Notes: a model not told the origin generated them from the letters alone. A stretch of 64,000 bases of DNA from Clytia hemisphaerica (GCA_902728285.1 CACVBU010000480.1:558001-622000); one strand, 5' to 3'. Shown: positions 34,867 to 47,871, counted from the first letter of the stretch. Made by a program: numbers and translations.

Positions 34867-36231
34867 TAACCCCAAAGTTCTATTTGAAACACTAATTTTT
34901 TAGCATAAAAGAACCACTTTATATACTGATGGTATTTGCCCAAATTAGTTTTTGCCAAAATTAAAAATTGCATTTCTCTTCAAAACCACATTTATAAAAA
35001 AATCTATTTTATTTAGCTCCTTGCCAAAAGTTCTCTCCAAAGTAATTGTATTCTCCAAATTCTTATTTTTTCGCAATTTTTGCCTCTTGCTGATTTCACC
35101 ATTTTATCTCCAAATGTCCCTTTTCGTTAAATAATTGTTTTTCAGTGAAGTGAAAGTAACAAAGATCAAGCATTTTCACTCTTAATTGTTACACGTCCAT
35201 AAAGTGTCCATCAATCTTTTCTTTCTTATTATCTAACATCATAACAGTGGCCAAATGTTTAAAATTAACTTCAACTGACACTGATGACTGAGCAATGCAT
35301 TTAGTTATTTAGCATCCTGGAAAACCAGGGCTAACAAATAGTGCAATTTCTCAGAGTTTTTATAGCTCATGCTTATTCCAATCGGCCAATTAGTCACAAA
35401 AGCAAGATGCAATGATGATGTTGAGGACATGATACATTTCATGTTTTTACACACAAAAACATTATGTTGTTGTACAAAAATCTGATTGAATTCATCCTAC
35501 TGCTACTGTCACTGTCGTTCATCGTTTCCAGCTGTGGTGACATGATATGGGTGGACAATTGGAGTTTACATTCTTGAGCTGGATATAAAAATTCTATCGG
35601 CTACTTTTTGGATGAGCAGCATCAGCAGAGTCAGCCAGCAAAAGCATTAGAGCCGATGAAAATGTTTTATTTATTTTTCACATAATCTAAAAGTGAGAAA
35701 GAGAGCAATAATTTCAAGGTTGAAATTTCTTTAGATTTGCTGAGTGTGTTTAAAGCCAGTTAATTTATAGCTTTAACTGTTTAAGACCAGTTCACAGCAG
35801 TTTTATTCTGCACCAACCCAATAAACTTCACCACAAAAAATATCCATATCAGAGAGCCAAATTTAAAAAGTAGTAATTGGAAGTTGAGACTTATTGCAAG
35901 GCTACTAATTTATTTTGAGCCAGTAAAAAACCATTAAAAGACAGAGGAAAGCCATTCTCTATTCCAAACAACAAACACAGTCATTTTCTACTTGCATTTG
36001 CAGATTTGCCTTCCAAATGTCCAAATCTACATAAATTTACATTATTTTCTTTTCCCATGCCAAATGGTCATACGGAGAAGAACTATTTACAGCATTTTGA
36101 TATAAATTATTTTAGTAAGTGTGCTCACAGCTCGGCTGTACTTGTCTTCGCAACATATTGCCCACACTCAAGCTGCCAGAGTCCAAAGGTCGAAAAATAT
36201 CAAGATTCTTGATATTTTCTCTTCTAAAGTA
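34867..36231. other. Intergenic, no gene supported
   Basis: AT-rich. ORFs of 60-68 codons are random-looking and no conserved exon was recognised. Confidence 0.35.
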
Positions 36232-36305
36232 CCAGGGCCCTAAACGATTCCTCCAATTATACGGTACTGGCCTCTTTAAGTCGCAGAATCGTTTATCGGC
36301 CCTGG
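36232..36305. repeat. 74-bp hairpin
   Basis: CCAGGGCCCTAAACGATTC is mirrored by GAATCGTTTATCGGCCCTGG with a ~35-base loop. The arms differ by one or two bases. It is probably a tiny palindromic element; an RNA structure is possible. Confidence 0.5.
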
Positions 36306-37027
36306 CTCGCGAGGGTGGTTAATTACCAATTATTTTCCACCAATGCTTAAAATTTCACAAAATTGGTCTATATCCTAACCAAAGAATACGTTAAGAATCT
36401 TTCAGGATTTCTCAAACAATTAACCCTTTTAAGTGCCACGGTCATTTTTGCTAAGTTTTTTAAAGAAAATCGCTAGTTCAAACTTTAAAGGCTTATATCT
36501 CCTGAGCTAGAAGGAGTTATAAGCTCGTTTATAGTCCGTTGGATAGCTTAGAGTCTCCTCTTTCTTTTGGGCGCCTTCGGCGCCGCCTGATTAAGAAATG
36601 GCGGGATTAGCGGCGCCTAAGGGGGGGGGGGTAGATAAGGGAAATTAAAGCAGTCAGGCACGCTGCGCGGACCTGCCTGAGTAATAGAAAGGTGCCCAGT
36701 GGTAAAACTAGGTTTGACACCCCCTTCTCACAGACCCACTGGTCACCTTCAGTCGAAAATTATACTCTTAATTTCTTCCCGCTGAAAATAACATGATAAG
36801 CCAATCCCCACTGCAAAATATTGCGCTATTCTTTCCATCCCCACTGAATTTTCTGGCTCGAATACAATGGAATTCAAATCCCCAGCAATAAAAAACATGG
36901 GAATATTAATTCCCATCGATTTATAGTCCGTTATTTTTACCCCGACTGGCTGAAATCGTACCAGGTCTTTGAGAAGGGGCTCTGTAGTTTGTTCTGCTTT
37001 CATTATTATAATGTGCTCAAGTTAAGG
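36306..37027. repeat. Repeat-derived non-coding DNA
   Basis: Positions 36565-36680 contain GGCGCC palindromes and a G run (GGCGCCTAAGGGGGG). Positions 36712-37000 resemble the old repeat at 27405: GACACCCCCTTCTCACAGAC at the left and GAGAAGGGG at the right, with CCCCACTG/CCCCAGC phrases inside. The antisense 84-codon ORF there is a by-product. Confidence 0.45.
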
Positions 37028-37339
37028 CTAACCATGAACATATAAACGACTGGACATCCATCTCCTTTGTCTTTTTAAAGATAACACAGCTAGCTTCGTT
37101 GCCGCCTAGTTAAAAGCATAAAATGAAACAATAGATTTTGATGATATACCATATGGGAATACCTTGCTAACAACGTCAAAACTTCGACAAAAGTCTCTGT
37201 TGTTCTACTCTTCTCAAGTCTTTTAAATCTATATCATAACAAAGATAACAGAGGCAAAATTATCGTCAGCTTGTCAAAACTCCGACTAATATTTCTAAAT
37301 TTTTGTGGGGTTTACCGCATATGGTCACGTTCAAACGAT

Positions 37340-38040
37340 TGAAATTGTTGAATTGATATTTCAATACCGTCAAACTAAATAAATATAATGAATGAATGCT
37401 AATAAATATCTAGTTCGTACATGAGTAATTGATAATTGAAAATGAAATGAGGCTAAGTCGAAAATGAGCAAAAAACGACAAAGTCCAAATGAGTGAAAAA
37501 TGGCTAAGTCCAGAAGTAAGAGTGCCTGAGGTCAAGTAGACCATGAATACAATATGAAGATCTGAATAAAAGAGCTATGAGTATATAAATATATAATGTC
37601 TATGTCTAACTTAACCTTAACCTAAATGTAAAAAGAAAAAAGCAGAAACAAGATGGCTGACTTACCAGTTAGGCCATGAATGAAAACTGTGAAGGTGTGG
37701 CCATACAGGTAAGTGTGAGAGACAAAACAAACTGAGACTGTGACTTGTCTTCAGTTGTTGAATGAATTGAGTTTATATTTATTTGAATTGACTTGTGAGT
37801 GACTCAAGTCTGGAGCTGAGGTCCTTACTCCATGGCTGTCATGAGTCAAGTGAGAAGCTGAATGCCTTTAGGCCTTAAATACACTTGATGCACCAAGTTG
37901 TCAAGGCAACAAAAAACAACATGGTTTGAGAGCATGACCTCAGTTGGCAAAATATACTAAAATAAAATGGTAGCTAAGCTATGAAAAATGTAAACAAAAT
38001 GTAAACAAATATGGTGGCTAAAGCTATGAAATATTCTACG
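37340..38040 (-). mobile_element. Diverged solo LTR of a BEL/Pao relative
   Basis: It contains, in the same order as the LTRs at 40886 and 48019, a GACAAAGTC block, CTAACTTAACCTTAACCTAA, AAAGCAGAAACAAGATGGCTGAC and a GTGAAGGTGTGG block. Divergence is much greater than between the two complete LTRs. No internal region was found, so it is probably a solo LTR or relic. Edges are approximate. Confidence 0.4.
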
Positions 38041-38170
38041 ATAAATTTTTATGAAGTTTTCTTTTTATAATTTTTATAATTTGGTTTTATAATCAATAAC
38101 TTTACAATTTTAAGGCCTAAACCCCCCCAAAAATCAAGAATTTTTTAAAATTGAAAAAATAACTGTTTTA

Positions 38171-38718
38171 AACCCTATTCGTACTAGGGGGGGGGGGGGC
38201 TCTTTCTGTTCGGAAGTCAAACTATTGGTAATAGCTTCTGAAATAATAGAGCTTTTGCCGTGAAATTTTCTGTAAATTCGTAACTTTTATTTAGCTTCAA
38301 AATAAAAAAAAATTTGACACCTAAATATTTTCACACCTTGAGCATGATGACATTTCTGACAGTAAGGTGTTTTCCAATATAAATTTATTTTTGATGTCAA
38401 ATATATCGTTTAAACCGTAATTTATTGAATATTTAGGATAAAATAAGCATTTTAAACTCAGGCAACTTTTTTCTAAAGCCTTTGTTAGAATACAATAGCT
38501 ATTTATAAGAACAATGGAAAATTTCGGTTTTTGCTCACTTAGGGCATGATGAGTGACGTCATCAAAAAAAATTTTTGTCAAAAGTTACCTTACGTGACAA
38601 GGATCTTGTGTGCCAAATTTCATCCAAAAAGATCCACTAGATCAAAAGTTAAGGGGTGGTACAGGAAAAGCCCCCCCTAGTTCTGAACCGCCCCTAAAAG
38701 CCTAGTATAAATAGGGTT
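38171..38718. repeat. G/C-run palindromic element, ~550 bp
   Basis: The left end AACCCTATTCGTACTAGGGG is followed by a long G run. The right end is CCCCCCCTAG...GCCTAGTATAAATAGGGTT, the inverted counterpart. It is non-coding. The antisense 86-codon ORF inside has no known domain. Confidence 0.5.
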
Positions 38719-39089
38719 AAGATCAAAATTCTATGTAGATTCCGAATATGAAAACTAGAAATCCCGCACGGCTCTCAATTTTTCACAATTTCGATTTTTC
38801 TAGGGTTCGTTTCCATCTTTTAGCCTACATAAAACTCTTATAAACAACCCAGGGCGACACACAAAATGTCTACAATGCTCTCAACTGTTCCGTAAAATCA
38901 TTGGAATTTCGTGCTTTTTTACACCAGACCTTTTTCAGAATCAAATTTTAAGCTAGAAATGGCCAAGACAACTGACAGAGTGAAGCAAAGTACAAAGATT
39001 CAAGAAAATGAAAGGCTTTTATAAGAAGATTGTATCAAATAGCCAAGACAATGTTGCTCCTGAAAGCTCTGTAAATACTGTAAATACTC

Positions 39090-39628
39090 CACGTGTAAAT
39101 CATGGTGCCTATTGTCCAGCAGGAAAGGATAGCTGGTGTAGATTTTCAACGAGATAAGCCGAAGGTACAAATACGTACAAACCAGGAAAGGGTTTACTTT
39201 TGGACGTTATCAAGCATGTAAAACCAATCTTTGCAAGCCTCAGCTCAGAGGAATTACTTGCAGATTGTTTACATGGAAGAACCCAGAATCAAAATGAATC
39301 TTTTAACAGTACAGTGTGGGATCTGCTTCCAAAATCAAAATATTCAGGGTTGACGCAACTCCGATTTGGTGTGTACGACGCAGTCGCAAACTTTAATATT
39401 GGCCGAAAGGCCAGTGTGCTTGTATATGAAAAGATGGGCATGGTTCCTGGAAAGTACATGTTGAGAAACTGCTTTAAAACAAATAAAAAAAGACTTTACC
39501 ATTCTAAGTATCAAGATAAGGAATCATCGAAAAAGCGTCGAAAAATTATTCGTGGCTTGAAAAAATCGAAAGCAGACAAGGACAAAGAAAAGGAAGGAAA
39601 AGTTTACGGTGCCGGTGAATTCAATTAA
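39090..39628 (+). pseudogene. C-terminal fragment of a Mutator-like transposase
   Basis: The readable frame begins near 39100 with AYCPAGKDSWC, hits an in-frame TAA at 39155-39157, and continues to the stop at 39626-39628. It includes LADCLHGRTQNQNESFNSTV and NIGRKASVLVYEK-like text and a Lys-rich tail. The CP..SWC...CLHG.TQN.NESFN pattern is that of the Mutator-like transposase domain common in cnidarian genomes. Upstream catalytic parts are missing, so the copy is dead. Confidence 0.65.
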
Positions 39629-40660
39629 ATTTATAGACTTTGTGAATGTTTGTGATGGTGTACTATTTCTATATAATTTATTTGTCTCAAATTAGCTATT
39701 TACCAGCTTAAAAGTGGATTTTATAAATGATTACTGCAATAATTCACCTTAACGTAAACTTTAAACCGCAATATCTCAAAACGTCATTTTTTCACCTCCC
39801 GGCAAGGATATCTCAGGAACGGCTTTTGCAATCCACCTGAAATTTTCACTGAATGTTCAGCTATATTAACTGCACAAAATGAGCGAAGCAGATTTCTTAA
39901 TTTCTTTTCTAATTATTGTTGACAAAATTCACAAGCGTCAAATTTTCGTGAAAATTTTTGAGCATAATTCTTGAGACCGGTACAAAAAGTTGACAACCTG
40001 TTCAAAAAATCTGTTCCGCTCATTTTGTAGGCATGTATCTTAGGATTCTTGAGCCAAAATTTCAAACTGAACCGACAACTGGTTGGTCCTGAATCTTTGG
40101 CGGGGTAAGGCGCATATTTCAGATATCCGCCATTATTGTTGGTTGCCATGGCGACATTTTTCAAAAAAAATTTCAAAAATTTCTTAGTTTGGTTATACCC
40201 TAACAACTCATGTATATGACATTCTGAAACAACTTTCCAATCCCAAAATAATTTTTCCAGGGGGTTTAGGCCTTAAAAGTGTCTAATAATTTTAGAGAGT
40301 GTCACATTCTAATTTCGATATTCTTATTACACAGGCTCTCAACTTTGACAAGCTATTTTTTTCAAGTCATAAAAAAATTATTGGAGTGACAAAAGAGATT
40401 CAAAAGTATACACGCAGTTGAAATTCTGCATTTCAGAGTTGAAAATGTTGATAAAATATATTACAAACTTGTAAAAAAATTCGAAAATAATTTTTTTTTA
40501 CATTATGAGTAAAGTTCAAGCTCTATCAATCTTCAATAAAATTATGACGGAATATTGTCGGATTTTTCATACCAATCTTGAAATACAGGCGGCAACGAAG
40601 CTCGCTTCAAAGAGACAATAAAAGATAGATGTCCAGTCGTTTATATCTTCATGGGCTAAC

Positions 40661-40880
40661 ATAGTTCTAATTGATTATTGGTTTGTTGTGATATATTTTT
40701 CTATTATTATTTATAAGATGTTACACGAACAGATATACAAACAGCAAAGGTTCCTAGCCTCCCGCAAAAAGTAGACTCTAAATTATACCGCCAGGAGGTA
40801 GGAACCAAAAAATAAAAGTTATTGACAGATAATGAACAAGTGTAAAAAATATTCATTGTGCCTTCGTGCTTTATGGGCTT
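40661..40880. other. Short spacer between the Mutator-like remnant and BEL element 1
   Basis: AT-rich; contains CTTTATGGGCTTCTTGT immediately before the LTR insertion site. No gene. Confidence 0.35.
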
Positions 40881-40885
40881 CTTGT

Positions 40886-41691
40886 TGTAGTACACACAGT
40901 AAATTGACTCAAATTTGTAACGATGATGTGATATTGTTCAAAGTTCAAACTGAAAAGGTAAAAAAAACTTATGTTTAAATAATTGAAAAAATAATGAAAA
41001 AATGACAAAGTCTTAATTGACAAATGAATTTGAGGCTAATTGAAATTAAAATACATGAAAAGAATTTAAGTCTGAGTAAATGAAATTTGTGAAAGAGAAT
41101 CTAAGTCCAAAGTAAAGTTAAGTAAAAAAATGATGAGAAAAATGAGTGAAATATTCTAAGTCCTAACTTAACCTAAGACACACCTAAAAAAGCAAAACAA
41201 AATGGCTGACACACACAAAAACAAACATGAACCTACCAGGTGAGCCAAAGTTGAAAGCTGTGTGAAGTGTGTGTGTGTTGATACTTGAAATTGATTTGAA
41301 AAGTTGTTGAAATTATTTGAAAGTTGAAAAGTTGAAAAGTTGTTTAATCCTTCCAGTCTGAATGCATAATTCTAATGCACATGAGGTGTGTTTGAAAAAA
41401 TGATTTTTTTTATAAAGTATATGAAATTAATTAAAAAATACTTCTATTCCCTAGAGGTAATAAAAAAGTGATGTCATGAGACATAATTATTGATAATTGG
41501 CCTAATTAAATATATGATAAATTAGTTGAAACAAAAGGATAAGACACATGGGACTGAAAAAGGAGTGACAAACAAAAGACAAAAACCTGAAAAACACTGA
41601 GAAGGAGAGACTGAAAAAAGCACAGAATGAAAAGTAATTTTTTTTTGATTTTCTAATAAATAAAATATTAGTGAACTGCCATTGCATTACA
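40886..41691 (-). repeat. 3' LTR of BEL element 1
   Basis: 806 bp. In element orientation it starts TGTAATGCAATGGCAG and ends GTGTGTACTACA. It carries short GTTGAAAA subrepeats near 41300-41342. Confidence 0.9.
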
Positions 41692-41745
41692 TTCCCAGCC
41701 AAAATCAACAAAAATTGCTTTCTCATTTGAAAGATTCATTTAAAT

Positions 41746-44700
41746 TCAATTATTCAATTTGAATTTCATATCGACATTTTTAGCAATATCTCCCAATTCT
41801 TTCATGATATCACAATCATCCACAGAGCGAATTAAAATCAGGTTACGTACTGATCTCCTTGTTTCTCGTGAAACTTTTTTCGTTTTCGTTTCGATATTTG
41901 ACAATGACACAACGAACTTTGTCATCATCACCAACTTCAACATTTGATATGATACCATACGTGTACGATTTGGATAGTTTCGATTCGACCTTGTTGAATA
42001 TGAATAGAACAACATCACCAATTTGGAGGTTTCGTTCGTGGTTGAACCATTTTGATTGTGACATGAGCTTGGGAACGTGGTTTAGTAGCCATGATTCGAA
42101 CCAAGCATCATAGATTTTCGAGTTTTGGTCCAGTAATTTCGTTGGATTAGATGAGATTATGAAATCACCTGTTGGACTTCGGTCATTGTTGCGTCCTAGA
42201 AGGAGACGATTTGGAGTGAGAAGGTCCATGTTTCCACATCGATGACATTTCCAATAGCAATGGGTAAATCATTTATGGAGTTTGAAATGATTGCAGTGAT
42301 TGTCTCCCATTGTAGGATTGATAAACGTTCGTTTTGGATTGTTTTTTCCAAAGATGTGTTGACTTCCTTGATTTTTCGTTCCACTTTTCCATTCATGTTA
42401 TGTGCGCCTACAGGACACGTTTGGAAGGTGACATGATGATCTTTGTGAAGTTTGGATTGGATGTCCTTGAAGTTGAATCTCATGTCCTTGGATCCTTTAA
42501 CAAGTTGAGTTCCTTCATCACAGTAGACTTGGTTTGGAAAACCATATCTTGAAGCAAATCGTGTGAAGGATTGGATAAAAGCAGTGCTTGAGTAATCATC
42601 CATAACGTTGATGAAGATTGCTGAGGTAACACAGCAGCAGTAGACGACAAGCCATACTTTGATTGTTGATCTCTTGTGCAATGGAGAATAGGCTTTGTAT
42701 GGTCCACTGAGATCGAATTGCGTATTGTAGAACGAAGGAGCGATTGTGATGCAAGCTTCTGGTAGAGGTCCCATTGCAGCTTCAATTGTTCGTTTGTTGA
42801 GAATCTGCATCGTTGGCATGACTTTTTGATCAATTTGACTAGTGAGCGTCCTTCAATGATGTAAGTCTTTTTCATGATGTGACGTAAGGTGTCTCGATGC
42901 CAGCATGTTGCACGTCTTTGTGGTTCCAGTGGAATATCTGATGCAATGCTGAAGGCAACTGGTGAACTCTTGTCGATGACAGGAACGCAGAATGTTGATG
43001 AAATGAGGTCCAACATTGCTTCTGTGTATCGACCAACAATTGTGATGAGTTGCTTGGTAGAATTCGACCATTGTAGAGTAGGATACCATCCTTTGATGTG
43101 GTGATTGGCTCAAATTTCTTTGGAGGAAGAAATTGTCGTACTTCATCGGCTGCCTTCTTGAAGTAATAGTGTTCAGCAGCAGATATTTCCTCGTCAGTGA
43201 GTTGTGGCACTTCTTTGATGACGATGTTTGGAGTTGATGTTGAGTACTTCTTTGAACGTAGATTTTTGAAGTAGCGGATGACGTAAGCCATGATTCTGGT
43301 GACTTTGGTGAAGCTTCTGTAGTTTGGATCTAGAAGGTAATTTGAAAACGTATACCTCTTTTCGAATTCTTTCGTTGGGCACTCTGCATGATGGATGTTG
43401 ATTTGGACTTCTTTCTGCACCTCTTCCATTTCACGTTCAGTTAGTTTGAGCTCCTTGGCTGATTTGATTGGAAATGAGTTTTGGTCGAGATGCATCCAGT
43501 CGTGGCCATTTATCCATTTGGAATCTTTGTCGACTTCGTTGAGTTTGGATCCTCTTCGAGTTCCGATGTCTGCTAACATGTTTGATGTGTCGACGTAATG
43601 CCATTGATCGTTGGATGTAAAACGTTTGATTTCGACGACTCTGCTTCTGACCCATTTCTTCAGAGGTTTTTCGTCATTGTCAATCCAGTGTAGGACGATT
43701 TGGCTGTCAGTTAACTTGATTGATGAGCGGTGCCATTTGGAGATGGATCGTCTTACTATCTCACCGGTGTGACAGTTGATGAGGGCAGCATACAGCTCGG
43801 CTCTTGGTTGAGTAAGATCTTTGACCGTTCTTGTTCGAGCGAATATCAGTTGGGATGAGTATTCTCCATTTTGTCGAAGGAATCTGGCGTATATTGCAAC
43901 ACAGGCCATTGATTGACTAGCGTCAGCGAAGTCGATTGTATTGATATCTGTGTTGACGGCGTCTTCAGGAATGATGGCTCGTTTGAATTTAAGTTGACCA
44001 ATCTCTTTCATCATTTCGAAATTGGATTCCCAAAGAGGTCGAAGGCTGTCTGGAATTTGGTCAGTCCAGTTGATGATGTAGTAGGTGTTGAAGATCTATC
44101 TTCATTGATGCGATCAGTGGTGCAACCTTGCCAGTTAAATCAAAGAGTTCAGCTACCTTGGAAGCACAGTGACGACGAGTGAGACGAGAGGGTATGATGT
44201 TTTGTAGATTTAAAGGTTTCTTACCCCGGTTCTTCTTAGCAAAGTTGAGTTCACTGACGTGTAATGATAGCATGTCTTCCTTGACGAACCATTTCATGCC
44301 AGCGACAAAGATGTGTTGTTGTCTTCGCTGAGTGAGCTTGGCGGTTCCTCCCCCGAGAAGGCAACACCTTTGAGTTGAAAACCACCACGATTGAGGACGA
44401 TTTCCAATTGATCTGATCGAGTGTGGGCCAGTTGACGAGTAGCTTCTCCGGTGAGGCAGTCATCAACATAGACTTCCTTGTGGACGATGTCGTGCACTTC
44501 TGGATATTCTGATTGTGAAACTTTTGCAACCTGACGAAGAGCATGCTCAGCTTGATTGCCAGATGATTTTATGCCATAAATTAACGTTTTGATGACTTTC
44601 TCCTCTGGTTCCTGTCCTGGTTCGAGTGTTGGATGCCAGAGATAGCGTTGATACGTCCAGTGATCTTCATGGAGTCTGATTGTATTGTACATCTTCTTGA

Positions 44701-46573
44701 TGTCAGTAGCAATGGCAACAGGTTGGACAGTCCATCTAAGAAGGATCTCCTGAAGTTTGTTAAGATTATTGGTGCCTTTTGCTAAGATATCATTGAGACT
44801 TTCACCGGTGGACGTTGGTTGGGATGCATCAAATACTATCCTACATGGGGTACTGATCGAATTGCCTTTCCAGACTGCTCTCCATGGGATTGTATATTGG
44901 ACTTGTTCATTTTGAAGATTCGCTTGAATTCTAGGGGATAAGTTTGTGACGTAATCGACATACCCTAATTGATGTAGCTTTCCTTCTGATTCAAGGATGT
45001 CTTGCTTGTCTTGGAAGTTCTTTGGATTGTTGAGCTTTTTGATCTGTTGTTGGTACACTTTCATTGCCTTCTCACGGTTGTTGGAGAGACGTTTGGTTGG
45101 GTCAGCAGTGAATGGTAGATGAGCTGTTGTGATGCTTTTGTCGAAGTCGATTGTTACCGACTTGTTGATGATTGTTTGTTCGACTTCTTCTCTGATGCTG
45201 ATGGTTTCGTTTGAGTCGTGCTTGCAGTCTTTGCATTCTCTGCACTTGGGGCATCTGTAGGATATTTCACTGCCAGCTGCTTCTACTTCTTCGAACACTC
45301 GCATTGCTGTTGACAGGTGAACTTCAGTGTTGATTGGTTGAGCTGGATGTGTTGGTTTGAATCCAAGAAGAGGTGAATCTGGTCGACTGCGGATTCTGAT
45401 GAACTGATCTGTGAAGAAGGTTGTCATTGATGATGACAGGAAGTTTTGATGAATGGCTGTGAAGGTTGGGTGAGGTCCACCAACGAGTCCTCGTCCACCA
45501 GAAGAATTGAAAAATTTGGATTCGTAGATGGCAAGTCCAGATTCAAGTTGAAATTTCATAATGGGATGAAGTGAAAGATGTTTGACACCGATCATTAGAT
45601 GAACATCTCCACCGATGGATGGTGCAAGCTTTGGAAGGTTGCCAGATTGATTTGATAAGCTGTACTGATGATTGATATCTCGTTCAACTTGGTCCAATGG
45701 ATACATCGGAAATGTTTCAGTGATTTTCTCAAGGCAAGCCCCAATGAGTGAGACTTCAGTACCATCGTGGAGTGGAATCTTGACGCGATAGGTGCCAAGT
45801 GTTGATTGTGCTTGTGTTTGACCGACACCACCAATGCTGATTGGTTCAGATGATAGTTGTTCTGCAAATGGTCCAAGTAGTTTGATGGCTTCGTGACTAA
45901 CGACAAAATCACTACATCCATTGTCGAAGAATATGACGAGGTCTTTGCCATTGACGCGAATTTTCTGTAGAAGGTAGATGCCTCTCTCATTGCAATCATT
46001 GTTGGAAGCTTTGTAGAGGTGAATTTGACGAGCAAAAGCTGGTAGTTTTGGGCTTTTGATGAAACGATCTACATACCTCTTGAGCAGTTGTTGATTTGAT
46101 GGTAAGGCTTTGTGATCTTCGCAGAGTAGGACGTGCTTCTTGATTGGATCTTGATGATGTGTGGGATGTGGACAGATGAAATCATGTTGGCATCTTCCAT
46201 CTTGATGTTTACCTGTCGTTGAGCTGGCTCCTGGGAAGAGACATTGGATACAGAAGCCTTTGTTGTTCAGGATCTTCAGACGTTCGGCTGGAGACTGTGT
46301 AGCAAACTCTTTGCAGGTGTAGTATTGCATGATTCTGGTTGATTTCGGACCAGATGTTGATACGTGCTCGTTAAATCCTTCAGGTGCATTGCAGATGGTG
46401 CAGACAGGATCAGTTGGTGGAGTTGGAAGGTTCGAGTGATGAGATGATGGGCCACGCTTCCCACCACCTTGACGGTTGTCTTCCTTCTTGGCTGGATCAT
46501 TCTTGATTGATAGCAATTGTTTTGTTCGAGGACTTTCCTTTCTTTTGTCAGAAAGTCGATGAATTGATGCCAC
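41746..46573 (-). pseudogene. BEL element 1 pol (protease, RT, RNase H, integrase), frameshifted
   Basis: The first frame, 46573-44294 (759 codons), has a Cys/His-rich zinc region (residues ~58-153), an aspartic-protease-like FFDNGCSD (215-222, Asn in place of the usual Ser/Thr after Asp), a second Cys cluster (CPKCRECKDC, 441-450) and the RT with TDIKKMYN (623-630) and YVDD (702-705). A shift near 44300 moves the RT/RNase H linker to another frame. 44014-42872 carries RNase H (DFADASQS, TDSQIVLHW, DIGTRR). Further shifts near 42870 and 42200 split the integrase (HHCC and DD-E region, then LLTPNRLLLGRNN). The breaks look like single-base indels. They may be real or consensus errors. The pol start overlaps gag by ~300 bp in another frame. 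Confidence 0.85.
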
Positions 46574-47856
46574 GTCTGCTTTGGTGTGAGTGTGTCATTG
46601 CAGATGCTTGATATGAAACGAGTAGATCTCCCTTCACCAATTAATTGATTGATCTTTCCAAAGGTGTCCCCATAGTATAGGTATTCCTCAATCTGGTGCT
46701 TCTCGGCTAATGCTGATACCTCCTTCATGATGTTGATGATTTTGCTCAAGGTGGAAGGTAATTTCTTGGCATCTCTCTTGTGTGTTTCGAGTGAATCGAT
46801 CTCTTGGACTTTCTTTGATAACATGAGTCGTGGATTGCCAAATGCATCTTTGAGGCGTTGCCAGATTTCAGTTATTGATTCGAGTGATTTGACCATGGTG
46901 AGTGCTTGACCTGCCAAATAATTGTTCTTAAGCAGATCTGGTAAGAGGTTAGATGGTGTTTTATCATTGTACATTTTGTCAAAGTTCAATTTGAAGGTGT
47001 AGTAATCAATTGGTCCGTCGTAACCAGAAAACTTTTCTAGTTTGATGTTGAGTGATGCTTTGTTGAATTCTGTAAGTTTGTCGAGTTCACGATCTTTGAT
47101 TTCTTTGACCAAACTGTTGTTGTATTTTTGTTTCAGTTCGTCAAGTTTAGAATAGCTTGCTTTGGTTTTCGTCATGGATGCACGAAGTGTTGCACTTGAA
47201 ATTGGTGTTTCGAGACATTTTCTGTAGTTGTCCCGAATCTTTTCGTAGGTAGAGTTGATTGATGGAGTTTCGGTTCGCCAGTTGAGAAGTATGTTGGAAT
47301 CAGCAGTTTCGACATCACGATTGAAAATTGTTTCGATTTCTTTGATGGATTCATTAACACAATCAAGAAGGAAGTTAACAGTTTCCTCCTTTACGGTGGC
47401 TGCACTGGCTTGTTGTGTTTGGTTGATAGATTTGTGATGTTGAGTTTGGACCTCATAAACTTTGGTGTTGAAGTCCTTTATTGATTGTACTGCAGTGGTG
47501 ACTATCTCGTTGAATTCGTCTGGTAAGACTTCTTTTCTGAGTTTGATGGTGAGTTGTAATCGATTCATGTCGAAACGAATTTTTTCGACTTTATCAAAGA
47601 TAGCAGTGACCTGATCTGGTTCCATGGTTTGAATTGGAGTTTCATTTGTTATATCCGTGACAGCTTGAGACATGAGGACCAGCTCGACGGCATCTTTGCT
47701 GGGGTCGGCCATCTCAATTGACTCTGTTGATGAGGTATCGTTGATTGATAGGTTTTGAAGTCTGGATGAAAGGTTCTCTTCAGTGATGGGAACACGTTCA
47801 CCCGTTGAGTTGAGTTTGCGATAATCGATTCGAGGGAATCTTTGTTGTCTTGACAT
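46276..47856 (-). CDS. BEL element 1 gag-like protein
   Basis: A 526-codon frame from ATG 47856. The N-terminal ~230 residues are polar and helical with likely coiled coils. Residues ~275-370 (LEKFSGYDGPIDYYTFKL onward, then AFGNPRLMLSKK) fit the DUF1759 domain found in BEL/Pao gag. The last ~90 residues overlap the pol frame, suggesting expression of pol by frameshifting, or that a single-base error splits one long frame. It is the first coding region after the 5' LTR leader. Confidence 0.8.
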   Translation of the reverse strand: MSRQQRFPRIDYRKLNSTGERVPITEENLSSRLQNLSINDTSSTESIEMADPSKDAVELVLMSQAVTDITNETPIQTMEPDQVTAIFDKVEKIRFDMNRLQLTIKLRKEVLPDEFNEIVTTAVQSIKDFNTKVYEVQTQHHKSINQTQQASAATVKEETVNFLLDCVNESIKEIETIFNRDVETADSNILLNWRTETPSINSTYEKIRDNYRKCLETPISSATLRASMTKTKASYSKLDELKQKYNNSLVKEIKDRELDKLTEFNKASLNIKLEKFSGYDGPIDYYTFKLNFDKMYNDKTPSNLLPDLLKNNYLAGQALTMVKSLESITEIWQRLKDAFGNPRLMLSKKVQEIDSLETHKRDAKKLPSTLSKIINIMKEVSALAEKHQIEEYLYYGDTFGKINQLIGEGRSTRFISSICNDTLTPKQTWHQFIDFLTKERKVLEQNNCYQSRMIQPRRKTTVKVVGSVAHHLITRTFQLHQLILSAPSAMHLKDLTSTYQHLVRNQPESCNTTPAKSLLHSLQPNV

Positions 47857-47871
47857 TGACTAATTTATTGA

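Larger units (their letters stand above)
37028..40660 (+). mobile_element. Decayed Mutator-like element with ~75-bp inverted ends
   Basis: The left end, 37028-37108, and right end, 40587-40660, are inverted copies sharing ATATAAACGACTGGACATC and GCTTCGTTGCCGCCT. Between them lies a fragment of a Mutator-like transposase (39090-39628), an old LTR-like sequence (37340-38040) and a smaller G-run palindrome (38171-38718). I infer one degraded, nested element of about 3.6 kb. The ends have diverged and no target duplication could be read with confidence. Confidence 0.5.

Noticed and set aside
41759..47437. Plus-strand ORFs of 60-89 codons inside BEL element 1
   Set aside because: Shadows of the minus-strand gag and pol.
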